From Porphyromonas canoris (GTDB taxonomy: Bacteria > Bacteroidota > Bacteroidia > Bacteroidales > Porphyromonadaceae), in the NCBI RefSeq assembly GCF_000769115.1, contig NZ_JQZV01000006.1, positions 159,038 to 223,037 on the forward strand: a stretch of 64,000 nt of DNA, given 5' to 3'. Positions 16,332 through 25,862 of this stretch are shown here, one piece after another. The notes below the pieces were generated by a model. That model was not told where the DNA came from, did no database searches, and saw only the letters and a list, made by a program, of their open reading frames with translations. Both the position numbers and the translations under genes were made by a program. Within the stretch, counting starts at the first letter, position 1; every line of letters begins with the position of its first letter.

Positions 16332-16958
16332 ATGAAGAAATTGACTTTTACACTATCACTTTTGCTCGTTCTGCTGACCGGCTGTTCCGGAGCAGGCAAA
16401 AAGAAGATCGAGCTACCTCCTCTTGAAGATGGACAGACAATCTGTCTTGAAAACGAAGACGTGCGTCTTTTGGATCATGAAACCGATAATACATTCTATA
16501 TTGTAGTACAATCCAAATACAAGGACGGAAAGAGTTTTGAGACTCCGGAGGGTACAATATTTGAGACCATCATGGGAAATTCTCTTGTCGTAAGTCAGGG
16601 AACAGGCAATATCCGAACTCTTTTGGTCTATAATCTTCAAACAGGAGAGGAGAAAGCAAGAATAGAAAATTTCTTTAGTGGAATTGCCCCTGTACCGGAA
16701 GGAGATTCGGCAATGACATTCTATATCTACAATGAAGATACTGCAGGGATGGCGTGGGACGCTTCCTCAGAAGAGTGGGTACTGTATGGCGATCTTGAAG
16801 AGGGTATGCAGAATAGTACGATAGACGAGGCAAAACGCTCTTGTGAAGAACATCTGTTCCCCGGTCTAAGCATTGTTCCTCTACAAAAGCACCGAATGGA
16901 TTTGGCTTCTTGGATCGTAACTCCGTTGAAAGAGTATCACTGGAGCTATTCGGAATAA
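16332..16958 (+). CDS. Unrecognised lipoprotein
   Basis: A 208-residue protein with signal MKKLTFTLSLLLVLLTGC (lipobox LTGC, Cys18). The mature domain alternates short beta-rich segments with Gly and Asp turns (DGQTICLENEDVRLLDHE, LLVYNLQTGEEKARI), suggesting a small beta-sandwich or propeller-like fold; this is inference. No family recognised. It is the last member of the exported run and is followed by a strong terminator. Confidence 0.72.
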   Translation: MKKLTFTLSLLLVLLTGCSGAGKKKIELPPLEDGQTICLENEDVRLLDHETDNTFYIVVQSKYKDGKSFETPEGTIFETIMGNSLVVSQGTGNIRTLLVYNLQTGEEKARIENFFSGIAPVPEGDSAMTFYIYNEDTAGMAWDASSEEWVLYGDLEEGMQNSTIDEAKRSCEEHLFPGLSIVPLQKHRMDLASWIVTPLKEYHWSYSE

Positions 16959-16994
16959 TCTTAAAAGTCTCTTTTATAGCTTTTATAATATCTC

Positions 16995-17036
16995 TCAAGC
17001 GTATTGGAATACCACTCCGATACGCTTGATTTTTTT
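16995..17036 (+). terminator. Terminator after the lipoprotein run
   Basis: TCAAGCGTAT pairs perfectly with ATACGCTTGA across a 15-base loop and is followed by seven T residues. Confidence 0.85.
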
Positions 17037-17186
17037 GATCAATGTGGTACACCTCTCTCTTTGTCGATGTGTTTTGATGGATCTGATCCGTCTCGAGCAA
17101 AAGAGGAGCAGTCATAACTTTAAGTCGGATAGGAGAAGAGAGACTGCGATGAATTGTAAAGTATCTGTATTCTCCTTGAAAATGTG

Positions 17187-17194
17187 TAACTTTG
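17187..17194 (+). promoter_or_regulatory. -7 promoter element of the rsmF-like gene
   Basis: TAACTTTG matches TAnnTTTG. An in-frame TTG start at 17192 falls inside this element, so the ATG at 17240 is the supported start with a leader of about 40 bases. Confidence 0.5.
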
Positions 17195-17239
17195 GCATCT
17201 AAAAAGAACAACAGAAGCAGAGACGGCATAGTGAACGAA

Positions 17240-18664
17240 ATGGAACAAAAGCAGCAGCTCCCTGAGATATTTTGCTCAAGAGTCTGTTCTGTAACCGATG
17301 GCTTCGGGCAAGATAAAGGTCTTGCTCTTATTGAGGCTATTCTTCATAAGCCCTCTCCTGTTTCCGTGAGACTGCATAAGAGTAAAGACATAGCACTCTC
17401 TCCTACGGCGGATATACGTAGAGTGCCGTGGTGTTCCGATAACGCTTTTTATCTTGAATCTCGTCCGATCTTTACGGCAGACCCGTGGTGGCACTCCGGT
17501 GCGTACTATGTTCAGGAGGCCGGAAGCATGATGCTCAGCCGGTATATCGGACACATTGAGCCGGTTAGCGGTGTCGTGGTGGATCTTTGTGCCGCTCCGG
17601 GTGGGAAAAGCACTCTGCTTAGGGATGCGCTTCCTGCCGATACGCTACTTATCTCGAACGAGTGGGATGCTTCCCGTGTTCAGGTTCTGAAAGAAAACAT
17701 GACCCGTCTCGGACATGAGAATGTAATCATCACTCATGGAAGTGTCCCAGCTTTGGCAGATTCGGGGATAGTGGCAGATGCAGTTGTCGTAGACGCTCCA
17801 TGCAGTGGAGAAGGGATGTTTCGGAAAGAGCCGGAGAGTGTATCTCAATGGAGTCTGCAACTTATAGCTCACTGCTCGGAACTGCAACGAGAGATTTTGG
17901 ATGCTGCCTGGAAGATGCTCAGAGAGGGTGGAGTGTTGATTTATAGTACTTGCACCTACAACAGGGAAGAGAATGAACAGATTCTCTCATACCTTTTATC
18001 CGAGTATGATGCCGAGGTTTTAGAGCCTTTTGAACCCCATTCGGCGAATGGAATCTTTACTTCCGGTGATGGCATTTATAGGGCTTTACCGTCTGAAACA
18101 GACTCTGAGGGATTCAGCATCTTTGCGGTTAGAAAATGTGGAGGAACAGAACAAAACAACTCTTTTTCCAAGGCTAAGAAAGGAGTCGTAACTCTTCGAC
18201 ACCCGAAAGTGGAAGTGGAAAAAGCAACATCCATACCGTTAGATCTGATTTGGGAAATACCTTCAGGTGAGATTTTTGCCCTGCCTTTGACTTCCGCCCC
18301 AATCCTTCAACAGCTTCATTCAAGAAGCAAGAGTCGGATCGTTCAAGCAGGAATACCTGTTGCGGAGTTCAAGGGTAAGGATCTTATCCCTCAGCACTCA
18401 TGGGCACTATCTTCTCGCTTGTCTCATCCTTATCCTATGGTAGATATAGGAGAGGAACAGGCATTGGACTATCTTAAAAGAGAGAATATCTCCGTAGATG
18501 CTCCTAAAGGAATAGTGCTTCTTACCTATAAAGGTCTTCCTTTGGGCTGGATAAAGCAGTTGGGTAACCGTGCCAACTCTCTTCTGCCAAAAGGGATGGC
18601 TATTTTTAATAAGTCTCTACAACCGGACTCTTGGAAGTGGAGCAATTTTTTAATGAAGCTGTAA
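17240..18664 (+). CDS. RsmF/NOP-type rRNA (cytosine-C5) methyltransferase
   Basis: A 474-residue protein. The SAM-binding motif LCAAPGGKST is near residue 115, the motif IV cysteine is in VDAPCSGEGMFRK (about 195) and the motif VI catalytic cysteine in IYSTCTYNREENE (about 240). GEGMFRK is typical of RsmF. The C-terminal part from about 330 resembles the RNA-binding (PUA-like) region of RsmF (QHSWALSSRL, then the end GWIKQLGNRANSLLPKGM). It probably methylates 16S rRNA; the exact position is inferred from E. coli. Its stop overlaps the next start by one base. Confidence 0.87.
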   Translation: MEQKQQLPEIFCSRVCSVTDGFGQDKGLALIEAILHKPSPVSVRLHKSKDIALSPTADIRRVPWCSDNAFYLESRPIFTADPWWHSGAYYVQEAGSMMLSRYIGHIEPVSGVVVDLCAAPGGKSTLLRDALPADTLLISNEWDASRVQVLKENMTRLGHENVIITHGSVPALADSGIVADAVVVDAPCSGEGMFRKEPESVSQWSLQLIAHCSELQREILDAAWKMLREGGVLIYSTCTYNREENEQILSYLLSEYDAEVLEPFEPHSANGIFTSGDGIYRALPSETDSEGFSIFAVRKCGGTEQNNSFSKAKKGVVTLRHPKVEVEKATSIPLDLIWEIPSGEIFALPLTSAPILQQLHSRSKSRIVQAGIPVAEFKGKDLIPQHSWALSSRLSHPYPMVDIGEEQALDYLKRENISVDAPKGIVLLTYKGLPLGWIKQLGNRANSLLPKGMAIFNKSLQPDSWKWSNFLMKL

Positions 18665-19956
18665 TGAAGAGTATAATAATGCAATACTCGGACATTGATG
18701 CAAGGTGGAGAGTATGGCTCTTGGCTGTATCTTTTCTGCTTTTGCTCTCTTTCCCCTCCTTGATGAAAGCACAGACAGAGGAGTCTGTGAGTGGAGAGCT
18801 CTCTGCCATTCCGAGATATGAGATCTCTGTGATCACCGTATCCCCAAGTCCCGAAACTCCTTATACACTTTACGGACACACTGCGGTAAGAGTGATAGAC
18901 CATATTGTCGGAACGGATGCGGTGTATAACTACGGTGTCTTTGACTTCAATGAACCCAATTTTACGCTCAACTTTATTCAGGGGAAGCCGGAATATTGGG
19001 TGGATAAAAGGAGTTACGGCGATTTTTTCTACGAATATACCTACTTCAACAGAGGTTTTAGTCAGCAGATCTTGAACCTTACAGACACTGAAGCAGAGCT
19101 TATTGTGGCAGCTTTGGAAGAGAATATCTTGCCTGAAAATTGTCGGTATCTCTACAACTTCATTTTTGATAACTGTGCCAATAGACCCATGATGCTGTTC
19201 GAGTCAGTATTGGGAAAGATAGAGCTGGTTCCATTAAAAAATAATGGAACCTTTAGAGAGTGGATAGAGGAGTGTACTAAAAATAACTCTTGGCAGATTT
19301 TTGGAATCAATCTTGCACTTGGTGCAGGTACGGATAGTTACCCTGATACTTTAGCAGATCGCTTTTTGCCGGTAATGGTAGAAGAAACTCTTAGAAACGG
19401 GAGGTGGATGGATCGTGGAGAGAAACCTCTTATCGTTCGGGAGGAAGTCCTTTTTACTCCCGATCCATTGTTTCAAAATGCCACCCCGAAGACGTGGACA
19501 GATATCGTTACACCCACTGCTCTCTTCTCTTTGCTGTTGCTTCTGCATCTTGTTATTCTTGTGGTAAGCTATCGTAAAAACTCTTTTACGGTGGTGAAAA
19601 GTGTAGAAACTCTCTTGCTTATCGTTGCCGGTATAGCTGGTTGTGTTATTTGGTATATCTCTTTGTTATCAAATCATCCGTTTACTTTTCCCAACTACAA
19701 TATGCTTCTGTTGCATCCGTTCCATTTTATAACCGTTTGGATGATTTGGAAAAAGGATAACGGCTCACAACTTGTTCGGAGGTGGACTATTCTCCTTGCC
19801 GGTCTCATCCTTCTCTGCATACTTATCACTCTCCTCCTTAGAGTACAATCTCTATCCGTTCCCATATATTTATTGGCATTTCTGTTGCTTTTGTGCTACT
19901 CTCACAGAGAATTGGCACAGAATATGCGGAGACTATACAAGAAAGCAAAAGCATAG
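18664..19956 (+). CDS. DUF4105-domain membrane protein
   Basis: A 430-residue protein starting at the ATG that shares a base with the rsmF stop. A signal peptide (about residues 13-37, ending in KAQ) precedes a DUF4105 domain containing YTLYGHTAVRV, VYNYGVFDF and the conserved FDNCANRP, in which the NC pair resembles a lipid- or peptide-hydrolase-like core. Four or five transmembrane segments fill the C-terminal 150 residues, so the domain should face the periplasm. The biochemical activity of the family is unknown to me. It is 12 bases ahead of the phosphatase-fold gene. Confidence 0.82.
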   Translation: MKSIIMQYSDIDARWRVWLLAVSFLLLLSFPSLMKAQTEESVSGELSAIPRYEISVITVSPSPETPYTLYGHTAVRVIDHIVGTDAVYNYGVFDFNEPNFTLNFIQGKPEYWVDKRSYGDFFYEYTYFNRGFSQQILNLTDTEAELIVAALEENILPENCRYLYNFIFDNCANRPMMLFESVLGKIELVPLKNNGTFREWIEECTKNNSWQIFGINLALGAGTDSYPDTLADRFLPVMVEETLRNGRWMDRGEKPLIVREEVLFTPDPLFQNATPKTWTDIVTPTALFSLLLLLHLVILVVSYRKNSFTVVKSVETLLLIVAGIAGCVIWYISLLSNHPFTFPNYNMLLLHPFHFITVWMIWKKDNGSQLVRRWTILLAGLILLCILITLLLRVQSLSVPIYLLAFLLLLCYSHRELAQNMRRLYKKAKA

Positions 19957-19968
19957 ATTACTACCGGA

Positions 19969-21600
19969 ATGAAGAAAGCAATAGTTCCTCTCATAGCCTT
20001 TTTGACGCTTTGTCAGGCACAGGCACAAGTCTCGCTGCCTCGCTTAGTTGTCTGGCTTACAGTAGAAGATCTCCGAACAGATTATTTGGAAACTCTTCTA
20101 CCGGAAATGCGTGAGGATGGTTTGACAAAGCTGATCAAAGGAGGGGTCTATTACCAACAGTTGAAGTCTCCCCTTGCTGAAAGCAATGTCTTAAGTGCTA
20201 TGGCTATGCTTCAGACCGGGCATACTCCGGCGGATCATCACATAACACATCGCTATCCGACTACTATTGTCGGCAACGGAAGAGAGCGTAGCAGATCTGT
20301 CTTTTACGATGATAAATATATCGGATATGCAACCAATGACAAACTCTCGCCATTAGCTCTGAATGTCTCCACGCTTGGGGACAAACTGAAAGAGAATTGG
20401 AGTGGAAAGAGTCTTGTCTATGCTGTCGGCATTCAGCCGGAAGAAGCACTTGTAATGGGCGGAAGGCGAGCAGATGCTTCCTATTGGCTGGATGGCAATT
20501 CCGGAAAATGGGCTTCCACAACCTACTATAAGCCGGCCTCTCATGCGGTTCAGAATGCCGTAGATCAGTACAACAACGGGACATCATCCCTGAATAGCAG
20601 GCTTTCCGGACTCAAATGGGAGTTGCTCTACAACGCTTATCCCACAACATACAGACATCTTCCGGCGAAGAATAAGAGAGGAGAGATCAAGCTCTCTGTC
20701 GGTTTCGGATCGGATGTGGATGCTGTCCGGAGATTCAAAGCATCTCCCATGATCAATGAGGAGATTGCAATGCTGACCAATGTTATACTGCGAAGTAGTG
20801 AATTGGGAGCAGATGAAATTCCCGATCTGCTCAATGTCCAACTCTCTGTTGCACACGATCACGAAGAAAATCCTCTCCTTGCCACACAGGACGCATACTT
20901 CCGTTTGGATAAGGCAGTTGCCGACATCCTAAGGGCGGTCGAGTATAAGCTGGGTTACCATAAAGATCAGGTGGTTTATATGCTTTCGGGTACCGGAGTG
21001 GCAAGAGACAGAGAGAGCCTCAGACATTCCGTAGGAACATTCTTCACAGACCGTTGCAAGACACTCCTTAACCTCTATCTCAACCCGAAGTATGGGCGTG
21101 CAGAATGGGTTTTGGATGTATCCGACAGGGGTGAGGTCTATCTTAATCTGCAAGCGGCAAAGCAGTACAATGTTTCAGTAAAAGATTTGGAAGAAGATGC
21201 CGCAGACTTTTTGAGAGAGTTTTCGGGCATTAAAGATGTCGTTACATCCACTCAGATAAAAAACGGACAGCTCTCTTCCCGTCAATCTTATCTCTATCAC
21301 CACTCCGTATCAAAGAACAGACCGCAGCTGTTATACTCCCTTTTGCAAGGATGGGCATGCGGTACGGAAAATGGCAGACAGCGCAATGCGTCGGATCACG
21401 AAAGGGTTACAGCCGTTGCCTCTCCGCTCATTTTAGTATGGAGAGATATTAAGACACCGGAAGTTATAGGCGATGCCATTTCTACCCTGTCCGTCTCTTC
21501 TGTTTTGGCTTATGTGCTCCGCATAAGACCTCCGAATGCCGAACCGGACATTCCCAAGCAGATACCACTATTATTACACACGAACAAAAAAGAAAAATAA
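19969..21600 (+). CDS. Alkaline-phosphatase-fold exported protein lacking catalytic residues
   Basis: A 543-residue protein with a signal peptide (MKKAIVPLIAFLTLCQAQAQ). Overall it follows the PafA/nucleotide pyrophosphatase family of Bacteroidota, including the C-terminal LNLYLNPKYG and LREFSGIKDVVTSTQI regions. Key sites differ. The usual VVDQMR reads TVEDLR; the nucleophile block TxxPGH is replaced by VLSAM ahead of TGHTP; the Asp of DYVGH is absent (SVAHDH remains); and the ADHG metal motif is LSGTG. I infer that it is not a phosphatase but a structural or binding protein. It sits 17 bases before secA, an adjacency I recall from other Bacteroidota, which suggests a role in envelope biogenesis. 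Confidence 0.8.
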   Translation: MKKAIVPLIAFLTLCQAQAQVSLPRLVVWLTVEDLRTDYLETLLPEMREDGLTKLIKGGVYYQQLKSPLAESNVLSAMAMLQTGHTPADHHITHRYPTTIVGNGRERSRSVFYDDKYIGYATNDKLSPLALNVSTLGDKLKENWSGKSLVYAVGIQPEEALVMGGRRADASYWLDGNSGKWASTTYYKPASHAVQNAVDQYNNGTSSLNSRLSGLKWELLYNAYPTTYRHLPAKNKRGEIKLSVGFGSDVDAVRRFKASPMINEEIAMLTNVILRSSELGADEIPDLLNVQLSVAHDHEENPLLATQDAYFRLDKAVADILRAVEYKLGYHKDQVVYMLSGTGVARDRESLRHSVGTFFTDRCKTLLNLYLNPKYGRAEWVLDVSDRGEVYLNLQAAKQYNVSVKDLEEDAADFLREFSGIKDVVTSTQIKNGQLSSRQSYLYHHSVSKNRPQLLYSLLQGWACGTENGRQRNASDHERVTAVASPLILVWRDIKTPEVIGDAISTLSVSSVLAYVLRIRPPNAEPDIPKQIPLLLHTNKKEK

Positions 21601-21617
21601 CAAAAACATAATATTCA

Positions 21618-24600
21618 ATGGCACTGGTAAACATATTGTCCAAGATATTCGGCAACAAAGCACAACGGGACAGAAAAGAGATAGAGCCCTATGTAAAGCA
21701 GATTCTTGAAGCGCACAAGGGGATGGAGAAGCTATCCCATGATGAGCTGCGAGCCATTTCGCAGGAGATGATGAACGATCTGCAAGCACATGTGGCAGCA
21801 GAAAGAGCAGAGATAGAAGCTCTTAAAGCAAAGATCGAGGAGCTTGAAATAGATGCTCGGAAAGAGGCATGGGAGAAGGTGGATAAGATTAACGATACCA
21901 TCCTGTCCAAGCTGGAAGATAAGCTTAATGAGCTTCTTCCCAAAGCTTTTGCCCTCATGAAAGAGACAGCAACTCGCTTTACACGCAATGAAGAGATTGT
22001 TGTAACGGCAACCGATTTTGATAGAGATCTTGCCGTATCGCACGATTTTATTCGCATAGAAGGAGACAAAGCAATCTATCTGAACCGCTGGATCGCCGGT
22101 GGAAACGAGATTGTCTGGGACATGATTCACTACGATGTGCAGCTCTTTGGCGGTGTCGTTCTTCATAAAGGTAAGATTGCCGAGATGGCTACGGGGGAAG
22201 GAAAGACACTTGTAGCTACCTTGCCGGTCTTCTTGAATGCGCTTACCCACAACGGGGTGCACGTTGTTACCGTGAACGACTACCTCTCTAAGCGTGACTC
22301 GGAGTGGATGGGCCCTCTGTATATGTTCCACGGACTTTCGGTGGACTGTATCGACAAGCATGAGCCTAACTCTGCCGCCAGAAAGCGTGCCTATAACTGC
22401 GACATCACATTTGGTACCAATAACGAGTTTGGTTTCGACTATTTGAGAGATAACATGGCTTCTTCGCCTGACGACTTGGTGCAACGCATGCACAACTACG
22501 CCATTGTCGACGAGGTGGACTCTGTTCTCATCGACGATGCACGTACTCCTCTCATCATCTCCGGACCGATAGAGTCTTCCGGCGATAAACTCTTTGAAGA
22601 GTACAGAGGTTTTGTGGAAGCTATTGTCGAAGCGCAAAAGAAGTTGGCTTCAGAGCTTTTGTTGGAAGCAAAACAGAAGATCAAGAGCGAAGACAAGAAG
22701 GTACAGGAAGAGGGTTTTCTACTGCTTTATCGCAGCTTTAAGGCACTTCCGAGAAACAAACCTCTCATTAAGTTCCTTAGCGAAGAGGGCATAAAGGCGG
22801 GCATGATCAAGACCGAAGAGTTTTACATGCAGGACAACAACCGTCAGATGTATATCGTTACTGATCCGCTTTACTTTGTTATAGATGAGAAAAACAGCCA
22901 GATAGACCTTACCGACAAGGGGTTGGATTTCCTTGCAAAGCTTACGGGTGATGCTCAGTTCTTCGTCCTTCCGGATATTGCATCGCAGATGTCGGAGCTG
23001 GAAAACCTTGATTTGACGGAAGAGGAAAAGAGTCAGAGAAAAGACGAACTGCTATCCAACTTCTCCGTGCAGGGTGAAAGAGTACACACTCTGAACCAGT
23101 TGATGAAAGCATATACCCTGTTCGAGAAAGACGACCAATACGTTGTGATGGAGAACAAAGTACTTATCGTGGACGAGCAGACAGGGCGTATCATGGATGG
23201 CCGTCGCTACTCGGACGGTCTTCATCAGGCGATAGAAGCAAAAGAGCGAGTGCGTGTAGAGTCTGCATCACAGACTATGGCGACCATCACTCTTCAAAAC
23301 TACTTCCGTATGTATAAGAAGCTGGCGGGTATGACCGGTACGGCAGAGACGGAAGCAGCAGAGTTTTGGGACATCTACAAGCTGGATGTGGTGGTGATAC
23401 CAACCAATAGACCCATCCTCCGAAACGATATGAACGACCGTGTTTACAAGACCGATCGTGCCAAGTATAACGCTGTGATAGAAGAGATCGTAGGGCTAGT
23501 GGATAAGGGGCGTCCCGTACTTGTGGGTACGACATCGGTAGAAATCTCCGAGCTTCTCAGCCGTATGCTCACGCTTCGTAAGATTCAGCACAATGTTCTC
23601 AACGCCAAGCTGCACCAGAAAGAAGCGGAAATCGTTGCGCTTGCAGGGCAGAAAGGTACCGTAACCATCGCTACCAACATGGCGGGTCGTGGTACCGACA
23701 TCAAGCTCTCACCCGAAGTAAAAGCTGCCGGAGGTCTGGCCATCATCGGTACGGAAAGGCATGAGAGTCGTCGTGTAGACCGTCAGCTCAGAGGACGTGC
23801 AGGTCGTCAGGGAGACCCCGGCTCATCTATCTTCTTCGTTTCACTGCAAGACAAGCTCATGCGTCTGTTTGCATCCGAGCGTTTGGCTCCGATGATGGAC
23901 AAGCTCGGCTTCGGTGAAGATGATGTATTGGAGAGTGGTTACCTTTCCAAAGCTGTGGAAAACGCACAGAAGAAGGTCGAAGAGAACAACTTCGGTATCC
24001 GTAAACACCTTTTGGAATATGATGATGTGAAGAACTCTCAACGTAAGGTGATCTACACCCGAAGACATCACGCACTTTTGGGAGAGCGTATCACTCTGGA
24101 CGTGATGAACACCATAAACCAGTGTGCCGACGCCATTGGCGAGCAGTTTGCCGGTAGCGGACGTTACGAAGACTTCACTGTGGAGGTGCTTCGAGTGTTT
24201 GCGATCCAAAGTCCTATCACGGAAGAGCAGTTCAAGAAAGCCTCTCCGCTTGAGATCGGAGACTATCTGACAGATGCCGCATTGGAGGCTCTTAAGAGAA
24301 GATCGGAGAAGATAAAGTCCGATACCTACCCTGTTATTCATCGTGTATTCGAGGAACAGGGACACGCCATACGCACTGTTCACGTACCTATATCGGATGG
24401 AAAGAGCGTGTATAACGTGCCTGTCGATCTTGCGGAAGCAGATTCCACACAATGTCAGGCTATCGTTAAGGCATTCCAAAAGACCATTCTGCTCTATACG
24501 ATAGACGAGGCTTGGAAAGAACACTTGCGTGAAATGGATGAGCTCCAACGTGCCGTAAGAAACGCATCGTACGAGAATAAAGATCCTCTTGTCATCTTCA

Positions 24601-24959
24601 AAGTGGAGGCATACGAGCTTTTCAAGACCATGGTAGAGGATATGAACAAGAAAGCCACTGCCATCATCATGCGTGGTAAGCTGCCTATCCCTCCGCAGGA
24701 AGAGGGACAGCAGGAAGGTGCAGCCGCATTGAGACAAGCTCCGGATAGAGATATGCCGAAGCCTCGCAACCGCTACACCGAGCATAAAGATGACGTACAG
24801 CAGGCGCAGGATGCCCAAAGAGAAGCCGGAATGGCAGCATCTGCGGCAGGACGTGAACGTGTTCAACCTTATGTCGCACCGGAGCGTATCGGTCGCAACG
24901 ATCCTTGTCCTTGCGGTAGCGGTAAGAAGTTCAAACAATGCCACGGACGCAACTTATAA
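21618..24959 (+). CDS. secA: Protein translocase ATPase SecA
   Basis: A 1113-residue SecA, longer than the E. coli protein because of insertions (for example residues 50-105, coiled-coil-like) as usual in Bacteroidota. The Walker A motif [11 protein letters not shown] is near residue 190, [14 protein letters not shown] near 296, [11 protein letters not shown] near 695, and the C-terminal zinc motif [16 protein letters not shown] closes the protein. It drives preprotein export through SecYEG at the inner membrane. It is probably read from the rsmF-like promoter or an internal one; no separate TAnnTTTG was found. SecG is encoded at 37365. Confidence 0.97.
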   Translation: MALVNILSKIFGNKAQRDRKEIEPYVKQILEAHKGMEKLSHDELRAISQEMMNDLQAHVAAERAEIEALKAKIEELEIDARKEAWEKVDKINDTILSKLEDKLNELLPKAFALMKETATRFTRNEEIVVTATDFDRDLAVSHDFIRIEGDKAIYLNRWIAGGNEIVWDMIHYDVQLFGGVVLHKGKIAEMATGEGKTLVATLPVFLNALTHNGVHVVTVNDYLSKRDSEWMGPLYMFHGLSVDCIDKHEPNSAARKRAYNCDITFGTNNEFGFDYLRDNMASSPDDLVQRMHNYAIVDEVDSVLIDDARTPLIISGPIESSGDKLFEEYRGFVEAIVEAQKKLASELLLEAKQKIKSEDKKVQEEGFLLLYRSFKALPRNKPLIKFLSEEGIKAGMIKTEEFYMQDNNRQMYIVTDPLYFVIDEKNSQIDLTDKGLDFLAKLTGDAQFFVLPDIASQMSELENLDLTEEEKSQRKDELLSNFSVQGERVHTLNQLMKAYTLFEKDDQYVVMENKVLIVDEQTGRIMDGRRYSDGLHQAIEAKERVRVESASQTMATITLQNYFRMYKKLAGMTGTAETEAAEFWDIYKLDVVVIPTNRPILRNDMNDRVYKTDRAKYNAVIEEIVGLVDKGRPVLVGTTSVEISELLSRMLTLRKIQHNVLNAKLHQKEAEIVALAGQKGTVTIATNMAGRGTDIKLSPEVKAAGGLAIIGTERHESRRVDRQLRGRAGRQGDPGSSIFFVSLQDKLMRLFASERLAPMMDKLGFGEDDVLESGYLSKAVENAQKKVEENNFGIRKHLLEYDDVKNSQRKVIYTRRHHALLGERITLDVMNTINQCADAIGEQFAGSGRYEDFTVEVLRVFAIQSPITEEQFKKASPLEIGDYLTDAALEALKRRSEKIKSDTYPVIHRVFEEQGHAIRTVHVPISDGKSVYNVPVDLAEADSTQCQAIVKAFQKTILLYTIDEAWKEHLREMDELQRAVRNASYENKDPLVIFKVEAYELFKTMVEDMNKKATAIIMRGKLPIPPQEEGQQEGAAALRQAPDRDMPKPRNRYTEHKDDVQQAQDAQREAGMAASAAGRERVQPYVAPERIGRNDPCPCGSGKKFKQCHGRNL

Positions 24960-25010
24960 TCGTTTAAGCAACTATACAGCTTCCCAAGCTAAGGGATGTT
25001 TGAAATCCAT

Positions 25011-25053
25011 AAAGCGGAAGCCCGATCCGAAATATCGGGATTCCGCTTTTTTA
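25011..25053 (+). terminator. secA terminator
   Basis: AAGCGGAA and CCCGAT pair with ATCGGG and TTCCGCTT, with small bulges, followed by TTTTTT. It lies about 50 bases after the secA stop. Confidence 0.85.
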
Positions 25054-25105
25054 TATCCTTTTCGCTACTTTTTCGGGAGCAAAACAGAGAGGCTTTCCAA
25101 TCGTC

Positions 25106-25649
25106 ATTTTTATATATTCCATCCCGAAAAATGCTCACTTTTTTTCTGCTCTCTATTTTGATCGTAGGGGTCGTTTTCAGAGCACGACCGGATTGTTAAA
25201 TTCACCCCATTTTATTAACACGATTTTTGATATAGGTTCACCCAAAATGCTAAACAAGCATATTCTTTCGGCTTAACGTGTTTAATTTTTCAGTAAACAC
25301 GTTTACCGATTTCATTTAATACGTTTACCGGATTCGATTAAAGTGTTTAGCCAGAATCATTAAATCGCTAACAATCAGCTATCTACGCATTTTCACCCTA
25401 AAATGCACCTAAAAAGGCAGATTTCTTTATTAGGAAAAGTTCATATATAGGGGTGTTAAAATTTACACCTATTAACGCGGAAAAGCCCCATCAAACGGAC
25501 TGAGAAAAAATTTTTCCCGAATTCGAGCTGATTTATAATGCTCTTATTGTGAGCTGGTTACTCTCTCAATCTTCTTTTTTCTCCGTTTCTTCGAGAGAAA
25601 ACAGACCCTTTTGGGGAGAAATCTCAGAGCTTCGTTTTTATATAAAAGT
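25106..25649 (-). mobile_element. Repeat copy B: 544-bp MITE-like element, inverted
   Basis: The only copy in reverse orientation. Plus-strand ends are ATTTTTATATA (25106-25116) and TATATAAAAGT (25639-25649). The conserved core aligns with copies A, C and D when reverse-complemented. The hairpin arms AACGTGTT (25275-25282) and AACACGTT (25296-25303) are intact; site 1 (AACACTTT) and site 2 (AACGTATT) have one or two changes. An A/T run near 25505-25515 has a different length from copies A and C, which breaks any shared reading frame. It separates secA from purL. Confidence 0.75.
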
Positions 25650-25789
25650 ACCTCTCGTGAGTGGGAGATTTTAGGGTGAAAAAGGGAGACTTTTGGGTAA
25701 AAGCCGGAAGAGAATCTTATCAAAATCATCCTGCCGTTACGGGATAGAATCCTCTTTGAATAATACCATGTAAATCGGCTAAAAATTGC

Positions 25790-25797
25790 TATTTTTG
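25790..25797 (+). promoter_or_regulatory. -7 promoter element of purL
   Basis: TATTTTTG fits TAnnTTTG, 65 bases ahead of the ATG at 25863. I searched the 60-base leader and the upstream region by eye for a purine riboswitch or PurR-like palindrome and saw neither. Confidence 0.45.
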
Positions 25798-25862
25798 TCT
25801 CTTACTTAATATGTGTGGCAGGGAATGCTCCTTCCGCTTTTAATCTTTACGTTATAAACGAC

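Noticed and set aside
16959..17186. Additional gene between the lipoprotein run and the rsmF-like gene
   Set aside because: The only frames are antisense or short; the region holds a terminator and a promoter.
23841..24944. 367-codon minus-strand frame opposite secA
   Set aside because: Shadow of the secA codon pattern; no independent support.
25650..25862. Purine riboswitch before purL
   Set aside because: No three-way-junction signature or conserved purine-riboswitch core could be seen.
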